Origin: Citricoccus muralis
GTDB taxonomy: Bacteria; Actinomycetota; Actinomycetes; Actinomycetales; Micrococcaceae
Reading direction: 5' to 3'
Length of the DNA: 64,000 bases
Assembly: GCF_029637705.1 (NCBI RefSeq)
Contig: NZ_CP121252.1
Coordinates: forward strand, 1,178,001 to 1,242,000
Below the pieces are notes generated by a model. That model was given only the letters and a program-made list of their open reading frames with translations, had not been told where the DNA came from and searched no databases. Of the stretch, positions 58,813 to 64,000 are shown one piece after another (within the stretch, counting starts at the first letter, position 1; each line of letters begins with the position of its first letter). Position numbers and translations under genes: made by a program.

Positions 58813-59670
58813 ATGACCGCTCATGACGCCTCACACATGGTGCGATTGGCCGGCACCCTGATGCTCGGCGCGCTGCTGTTGACCGGCTGCCGCGAGGGTG
58901 CCCCCGGCACCGAGGAGACTCCCGAGCCCACCGCGTCCACCACCGCGACCAGTGCGGAAGAAACCCCGTCGGCGACCGACCCGGAGGACCTTACCGAAGA
59001 GCATCTCGCGCAGGCGCTCTTGGACCTTCTGGGCGAGGACACCGAGATCCTCACCGGTGAAGCCGTGTTGGCCCAGCAAGTGTTGCGCCAGCAGTGGAGC
59101 GATGTGGAGTCAGCAGAGCCCGCCGAGTGCTTGGCCACCCTGGTCGGCTCCGGATCACACGAAGACGGCGCCGACACGGCCGAACCGAGCGAGGAAGAAA
59201 CCCCCGGCCCCCTTGAAGAGGCCGGAGCCACGCTCGCCGCGGCTGGCACTACTGTGGATGCCTCCCAGCCCGGTAGCTATATCATCGAGCAGCTCACCGT
59301 GATGACCTTCGACTCCCCGGAGGCAGCATCCGAGTATGTGCTGAACCAGCGTGACGTCGCGATCCGCTGCGACACCGTGGACGTCACCCTCGGCAATGGC
59401 ACCCAGTTGCGCGCCGACACCGAAGTCACCGAGCTCAGTCACCACACCGATGAAGCCCTCGAACTGCTCAACTCGATCGTCCCTGCCGAATCCGAGGATG
59501 ACGAGGAAGAACAGGGCAGCGCCCAATTACCGTCCATGGACATCTCCACCGTGCTGGTCCGCGACGGTGACCAGGTGTACAGCTACCTCAGCTCCGAACC
59601 ATCCGACGTCGGGGTCGGGCTCACGTTCATCGATCAGCTCAGCGAGTCCCTCCGCCTCGAGGAGAGCTGA
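58813..59670 (+). CDS. Putative lipoprotein, tandem member 2
   Basis: The 285-residue protein has signal GTLMLGALLLTGCR with lipobox LTGC, a Thr/Glu/Pro-rich linker, then a domain with ALLDLLGEDTEILTGEAVLAQQ and two Cys (PAECLATL and AIRCDTVD) that could form a disulphide. The later part (VMTFDSPEAASEYVLNQRDVAIRC) resembles sensor-type lipoprotein domains. AAGGAG precedes ATG 58813. It lies 20 bases after member 1 and shares its core. Possibly a cell-surface sensor or substrate-binding partner; unknown. Confidence 0.75.
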   Translation: MTAHDASHMVRLAGTLMLGALLLTGCREGAPGTEETPEPTASTTATSAEETPSATDPEDLTEEHLAQALLDLLGEDTEILTGEAVLAQQVLRQQWSDVESAEPAECLATLVGSGSHEDGADTAEPSEEETPGPLEEAGATLAAAGTTVDASQPGSYIIEQLTVMTFDSPEAASEYVLNQRDVAIRCDTVDVTLGNGTQLRADTEVTELSHHTDEALELLNSIVPAESEDDEEEQGSAQLPSMDISTVLVRDGDQVYSYLSSEPSDVGVGLTFIDQLSESLRLEES

Positions 59671-59763
59671 ACCGCGCTCAGACGGTAAGCTGGAGCAGGC
59701 TGTCCGAAGCGCCGTCTTGCGCCGGGCATCCCACCCTGTCGCCCCAGTTCGAACGGAGCCGAA

Positions 59764-61578
59764 ATGCCGTTGCGCATGTCCACCCTCTTCCTGCGCACCC
59801 TGCGTGATGATCCCGCAGAGGCCGAGGTCGCCAGCCACAAGTTGCTGGTCCGAGCCGGGTACATCCGGCGCGCCGCCCCGGGAATCTACACCTGGCTGCC
59901 GCTGGGGCTGCGGGTGAAGAACAAGGTCGAGCAGATCGTGCGCGAGGAAATGAACGCCATCGGCGGCCAGGAAGTGCTCTTCCCCGCCCTGCTGCCGCGC
60001 GAACCTTACGAGACCACCGGACGCTGGGACGACTACGGGGACAACCTCTTCCGTCTGCGAGACCGTAAGGACGCCGACTACCTACTGGCCCCCACCCACG
60101 AGGAAATGTTCACCCTGCTGGTGAAGGACCACTACTCCTCCTACAAGGATCTGCCGGCCTACCTGTACCAGATTCAGACCAAGTACCGTGACGAAGCTCG
60201 TCCGCGGGCGGGTCTGTTGCGCATGCGCGAATTCATCATGAAGGATTCCTACTCCTTCACCGTGGATGAGGCCGGTCTCGACGAGGCCTACGCCGCCCAC
60301 CGCAGCGCCTATCTGAAGATCTTCGCCCGGCTAGGTCTCGAGGTCGTGCCCGTGCAGGCCACCGCTGGTGCCATGGGCGGCTCCCAGTCTGAAGAATTCC
60401 TGCACCCCTCGCCGGTGGGCGAGGACACCTTCGTTGAGTCCGCCGGCGGATTCCGCGCCAACGTTGAGGCCGTGACCACCGTGGTCCCCGAACCACTGGA
60501 CTACACCAACGCTCCGGCGGCCGAGGTCAAGGACACCCCGGATTCCACCACCATCGCCACTCTGGTGGACGTCTCCAACCAGTTGCTGCCCCGCGAGGAC
60601 CGGGCATGGGAAGCGGCAGACACGCTCAAGTGCGTGGTGCTCACCGCGGTCGTCGACGGCGGAGAACGCCGCCAGTTCGTCGTCGGTGTGCCCGGAGATC
60701 GCGACGTCGACCTGAAGCGCCTCGAAGCCAGCGTGGCCCAGCTGCTCCAGGTCAACGGCGAACCGACACTGGAACCGGCCACTGAAGAGGACCTGCGCAA
60801 GCACCCGGGACTGGTCAAGGGGTACATCGGCCCCACCGATTTCAGCAGCGGCACCGCTCGAGCGTTCTTTGGCGAAGAATCCCAGACCGGGCTGCCGTTC
60901 TTCGTGGACCCGCGCATTGTGGCCGGTACCGCCTGGATCACTGGCGCCAACTCCGCCCAGCAGCACGTCTTCGGCCTGGTGGCCGAACGTGACTTCACCT
61001 GGGACGGCGTCGTTGAAGCCACCGAGGTGCGTGACGGCGACCCGGCCCCCGACGGTTCCGGACCGCTACAGACCCGCCGCGGCATGGAAATGGGTCACAT
61101 CTTCCAGCTCGGCCGCAAATACGCCGAAGCATTGGACCTGAAGGTGTTGGACGAAAACGGCAAGCAGGTCGTCGTCACCATGGGCTCCTACGGCATCGGT
61201 GTCACCCGCGCGGTCGCTGCCCTGGCCGAGGCCCACCACGACGAGCACGGCCTGGCCTGGCCTATCGCCGTGGCCCCGGCCGAAGTGCACATCGTGGCTA
61301 CCGGTAAGGGCGACGAGATTTTGGCAGCAGCTGAAAAGCTCAGCTCTGAGCTCGAGTCACGCGGACTGGAAGTGCTCCTGGACGACCGCAAGAAGGTCTC
61401 CGCCGGCGTGAAGTTCTCCGACTCCGAACTCCTCGGCGTCCCGCTGACCGTGGTCGTGGGCCGCGGCCTCGCCGACGGTGAGGTGGAACTCAAGGTCCGT
61501 GCCACCGGTGAGCGCCGCAACGTCGACGTCGCCGACGCCGCCGAGATCATCGACGATCAGCTGCGCTCCCTGCGCTGA
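59764..61578 (+). CDS. proS: Prolyl-tRNA synthetase
   Basis: The 604-residue class II synthetase is of the long bacterial type. Motif 2 region [27 protein letters not shown], the LLAPTHEE motif, an editing-type insertion between motifs 2 and 3, motif 3 [21 protein letters not shown] and the anticodon-binding C-terminal domain are all present. It charges tRNA-Pro. ATG 59764 starts the family sequence [21 protein letters not shown]. Followed by rimP-nusA, the usual order. Confidence 0.97.
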   Translation: MPLRMSTLFLRTLRDDPAEAEVASHKLLVRAGYIRRAAPGIYTWLPLGLRVKNKVEQIVREEMNAIGGQEVLFPALLPREPYETTGRWDDYGDNLFRLRDRKDADYLLAPTHEEMFTLLVKDHYSSYKDLPAYLYQIQTKYRDEARPRAGLLRMREFIMKDSYSFTVDEAGLDEAYAAHRSAYLKIFARLGLEVVPVQATAGAMGGSQSEEFLHPSPVGEDTFVESAGGFRANVEAVTTVVPEPLDYTNAPAAEVKDTPDSTTIATLVDVSNQLLPREDRAWEAADTLKCVVLTAVVDGGERRQFVVGVPGDRDVDLKRLEASVAQLLQVNGEPTLEPATEEDLRKHPGLVKGYIGPTDFSSGTARAFFGEESQTGLPFFVDPRIVAGTAWITGANSAQQHVFGLVAERDFTWDGVVEATEVRDGDPAPDGSGPLQTRRGMEMGHIFQLGRKYAEALDLKVLDENGKQVVVTMGSYGIGVTRAVAALAEAHHDEHGLAWPIAVAPAEVHIVATGKGDEILAAAEKLSSELESRGLEVLLDDRKKVSAGVKFSDSELLGVPLTVVVGRGLADGEVELKVRATGERRNVDVADAAEIIDDQLRSLR

Positions 61579-62329
61579 GCTCCTCGAGCACCGTGGCCTG
61601 CCACAAACCGTTGCGGGCCACGGTCTCGACCTTCTCGGAATCCGCATCCACCCACACCCGGGTCCACTGATCGGTCAGCGCGGGCAACAGCCGCGTCAAC
61701 TCAGAGGCCGGAGCCTCCGTGACCTGGAACGCGGTGCCCGCCTCATCCCAGCACTCGGTCGGCACCCACTGCTGCAGTGCCCGCCACATCGTATACGTGC
61801 CTTGGGTGGTTTGTTCCGCGAATTCGGCGTCGCCGGCAGCGGCAGCGCGCGCTTCGGCGGTCTCGCTCAACTGGCCCAGGGCGCGGGTCGATGCCATAGC
61901 GGTCTGCACCGCCGAGAGGGTGGAGGACTCACAGGACAGTGCTTCCGTGCCCGCCACCGCCTCGCTCAGTGTGGACACCGCCGGGGGAGTCTCGCCAGCC
62001 GCGGCCAGACGCCGGTACTCCGCCACCAAGGCCGCACCGCGCTGCTCGCGATTCTCTTGCACCCATCCGGTACCCGGCGCCAGGTTTCCGCCGGCATCCG
62101 AGACGATCGGAGTTTGCCCGGGGGAGTGCTCGCCCACCAGGGCCCGAACCACACCGGATGCGAGTCCCCACAACGCCACCAGAAATCCGGCGGCCAGTAG
62201 CAATCCCAGTCCCACCACCAGCCACCGAGACCACACGCGACGCGGCTGCGACCTCGTCGAGGCTGGACCCGCGCTGGGGTTCTCCGGTGAATTTGGCGTG
62301 CTGGTGCTCACGCCTGTGTATTGTGTCAT
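61547..62329 (-). CDS. Hypothetical single-helix membrane protein, convergent with proS
   Basis: The protein has 260 residues from ATG 62329. A basic segment ([11 protein letters not shown]) precedes one membrane helix at about 36-62. An extracytoplasmic domain follows, with an Ala/Glu-rich helical middle and two Cys (LSCESST and PTECWDEA) that could pair. Such DUF4439-like or uncharacterised proteins are common between proS and rimP. Its 3' end overlaps proS by 32 bases. The frame to 62464 overlaps rimP and is rejected. Confidence 0.72.
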   Translation of the reverse strand: MTQYTGVSTSTPNSPENPSAGPASTRSQPRRVWSRWLVVGLGLLLAAGFLVALWGLASGVVRALVGEHSPGQTPIVSDAGGNLAPGTGWVQENREQRGAALVAEYRRLAAAGETPPAVSTLSEAVAGTEALSCESSTLSAVQTAMASTRALGQLSETAEARAAAAGDAEFAEQTTQGTYTMWRALQQWVPTECWDEAGTAFQVTEAPASELTRLLPALTDQWTRVWVDADSEKVETVARNGLWQATVLEELSAGSAADRR

Positions 62330-62397
62330 GTTCTGGGCCTGTCCTGAGTACCCTGGTAGCCGAGAGTCATCCGTTTCCCACTCCAGAAGGAGCCGAC

Positions 62398-62973
62398 ATG
62401 TCTGCACAGCCTGCACCGAGGAGCCTGCCGGTCTCCGCACGCCCCGAAGACGAGCGCACCGCATTGGAGCGGCTGGTGCTGGGCGCCCTGGACACCACCG
62501 GGCTGTGGCTCGAGGAGGTGCGGGTCACCGGTTCGGGACCGTCCCAGGTGCTGACCGTGATCGTCGACCTGCGCGAAGGAACCGAGGGCGTTGACATGGA
62601 CACCCTGCAGACCGCCACCGAAGCGGTCTCCCACGCCCTGGATGCGATCGACGACCTGCCCGAGCTGGGCCGCGACGCCTACCAGCTGGAAGTCAGCTCC
62701 CCGGGAGTCACCCGCCCGCTGACCAGCCCGCACCACTGGGCTCGCAACGTCGGCCGCGTCGTGGAAGTGACCATTGGCGACGACGACGAGGCCGTCTGGG
62801 GGCGCATCATCGCCGCCGATGATGAGGGTATCGACTTCGCCGAAATCCGCCCCGGCGCCAAGAAAGGCATGCCCGCCAAGGAGTCCGCACCGAAACGCCA
62901 CTCCTACGCGATACTGTCTAGCGCCGTCGTCCAGGTAGAGTTGACCCACGGCCGGTCGATCACCGGAGCCTGA
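62398..62973 (+). CDS. rimP: Ribosome maturation factor RimP
   Basis: The 191-residue protein has the RimP two-domain pattern: LVLGALDTTGLWLEEVRVTG, then DAYQLEVSSPGVTRPLTSPHHWARNVGRVVEV with the conserved SSPG-x-R-PL motif. A longer linker follows (EIRPGAKKGMPAKESAPKRH), then a last strand. It assists 30S assembly. AGAAGGAG precedes ATG 62398. It lies directly upstream of nusA. Confidence 0.95.
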   Translation: MSAQPAPRSLPVSARPEDERTALERLVLGALDTTGLWLEEVRVTGSGPSQVLTVIVDLREGTEGVDMDTLQTATEAVSHALDAIDDLPELGRDAYQLEVSSPGVTRPLTSPHHWARNVGRVVEVTIGDDDEAVWGRIIAADDEGIDFAEIRPGAKKGMPAKESAPKRHSYAILSSAVVQVELTHGRSITGA

Positions 62974-63078
62974 TGCTGTCCTGACAGCGAGGTTGGGGCT
63001 GGAAATTCGGCAACGAGATCGACAGCCCACGGCCCAGCACCCACAAGCGAATACAGGGAAAGAAACGGGAGGCACACG

Positions 63079-64000
63079 GTGGACATTGACATCAGCGCGC
63101 TGCGCATGCTGGAGAAAGAGCGGGAAATTCCGCTGGATCAGCTGCTGCCCACCATCGAGCAGGCCATCTATCTGGCCTATCAGAAGTCGCCCGGCGCCTT
63201 GAGCAAGGCCCGCGCCGAGGTCGATCGCAAAACCGGCAAGGTCACCATCTGGGCCGCCGAGATCGATGAAGACGGCACCGAGATCGGCGAATTCGACGAC
63301 ACCCCCTCCGGGTTTGGCCGCGTCGCCGCGTCCACCGCCCGTCAGGTCATCCTGCAGAAGCTGCGCGACGTCGAAGACAACCAGATTCTTGGTGAATTCC
63401 GCGACAAGCAGGACGAGTTGATCTCGGGGGTGATCCAGCAGGGCAAGAACCCGCACATGGTGATGGTCAACCTCGGCTCCGTCGAGGCCGTGCTGCCGCC
63501 CCAGGAGCAGGTGCCCGGCGAGGATTACACCCACGGCCGGCGGCTGCGCTCCTACGTGGTCTCGGTGCAGCGGGGCATGAAGGGCCCCTCCATCACCCTG
63601 TCCCGCTCCCACCCCTACCTGGTGCGCAAGCTCTTTGAACTTGAGGTGCCTGAAATTGCCGACGGTTCCGTCGAGGTGATGGCGCTGGCTCGCGAAGCCG
63701 GACACCGCACCAAGATCGCAGTGCGCGCCACCCAGCCCGGCGTCAACGCCAAGGGCGCTTGCATCGGTGAAATGGGCGCTCGTGTGCGTGCGGTGATGAC
63801 GGAACTGAACGACGAGAAGATCGACATCGTCGATTACTCCGAAGATCCGGCGACCTTCATCGCCAACGCGCTGTCCCCGGCCAAGGTGGCTTCCGTGCCG
63901 CGCGCCGATGAAGCCACGCGCACGGCCCGGGTGATCGTGCCCGACTACCAGCTGTCCCTGGCCATCGGCAAAGAAGGTCAGAATGCACGCCTGGCGGCGA
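63079..64000 (+). CDS. nusA: Transcription termination/antitermination factor NusA (3' end outside window)
   Basis: The first 307 codons are visible. The N-terminal RNA-polymerase-binding domain ([30 protein letters not shown]) is followed by S1 ([28 protein letters not shown]) and KH domains ([18 protein letters not shown] and the start of [12 protein letters not shown]). GTG 63079 (VDIDISAL) follows GGGAGG. The frame is open to the window edge. Confidence 0.96.
   Translation, partial: MDIDISALRMLEKEREIPLDQLLPTIEQAIYLAYQKSPGALSKARAEVDRKTGKVTIWAAEIDEDGTEIGEFDDTPSGFGRVAASTARQVILQKLRDVEDNQILGEFRDKQDELISGVIQQGKNPHMVMVNLGSVEAVLPPQEQVPGEDYTHGRRLRSYVVSVQRGMKGPSITLSRSHPYLVRKLFELEVPEIADGSVEVMALAREAGHRTKIAVRATQPGVNAKGACIGEMGARVRAVMTELNDEKIDIVDYSEDPATFIANALSPAKVASVPRADEATRTARVIVPDYQLSLAIGKEGQNARLAA

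Noticed and set aside
62326-63705. 459-codon open frame on the minus strand
   Set aside because: It is antisense to rimP and nusA, which are unmistakable.

Overview
The window is high-GC actinobacterial DNA. Order Micrococcales is the best guess, by inference. The grounds are the housekeeping order rpsB-tsf-(terminator)-pyrH-frr-cdsA ... rseP ... proS-rimP-nusA, a DivIVA-like gene after cdsA, arsenate reductases of the mycothiol-transferase type, several apparently leaderless genes, and tRNA genes without an encoded CCA. I do not name a genus.

Layout. (1) 1-9.3 kb is an arsenic-resistance island. It starts with the tail of a MerR-type metal regulator and a serine recombinase. ArsO-like flavin monooxygenase and ArsR then read leftward, divergent from a rightward operon: Acr3 efflux pump, two stand-alone ArsC proteins, thioredoxin reductase, a Cys-tailed flavoprotein, a third ArsC with an N-terminal helical domain, then an MFS permease. 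A truncated serine recombinase closes the island. (2) 9.3-29.7 kb is a leftward-transcribed conjugative or integrative element of the actinobacterial type IV secretion kind: regulators, a ParB-like/HTH protein, a DUF2637 membrane protein, a replication-initiator-like protein with iteron-like dyads inside its own gene, a sigma factor, a VirB2-like pilin, a TrbL/VirB6-like protein, an SCO6880-like protein, a VirB4-like ATPase and a TraG/VirD4 coupling protein. The element is decaying. Two identical 1,340-bp IS3-family copies with 4-bp target duplications (ACTG and GATT) interrupt a small gene and the sigma factor. An IS21-family copy splits the ATPase, and its own istA is frameshifted by a CGTT duplication. 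An HNH gene is frameshifted in a homopolymer. No relaxase or tyrosine integrase is visible. The element ends beside a tRNA-Asn gene. (3) 29.7-33.8 kb is a degraded catabolic locus: an iclR pseudogene, a permease remnant, an RraA-like protein, a TetR regulator, and a split TPP-dependent decarboxylase. (4) 33.8-48.4 kb is chromosomal: a YdcF-like protein, an Asp/Trp-tailed membrane protein next to a two-component system, an uncharacterised leftward four-gene set (HTTM partner, HTTM protein, P-loop NTPase, ABC exporter with a degenerate ATPase), a holin-X-like protein, a CDP-alcohol phosphatidyltransferase, a DMT transporter, two GT4 glycosyltransferases, a CAT-anticodon tRNA and an M23 peptidase. 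(5) 48.4-64 kb is core: translation factors, UMP kinase, CDP-DAG synthase, site-2 protease, tandem lipoproteins, prolyl-tRNA synthetase, RimP and the start of NusA.

How it works together. ArsR would sense As(III) and de-repress the Acr3/ArsC operon. The ArsC enzymes reduce arsenate via thiols, with thioredoxin reductase and flavoproteins supplying redox power, and Acr3 exports arsenite. The conjugation genes look like one long operon with many 1- to 20-bp overlaps. With its ATPase and sigma factor broken, I infer the element is no longer self-transmissible.
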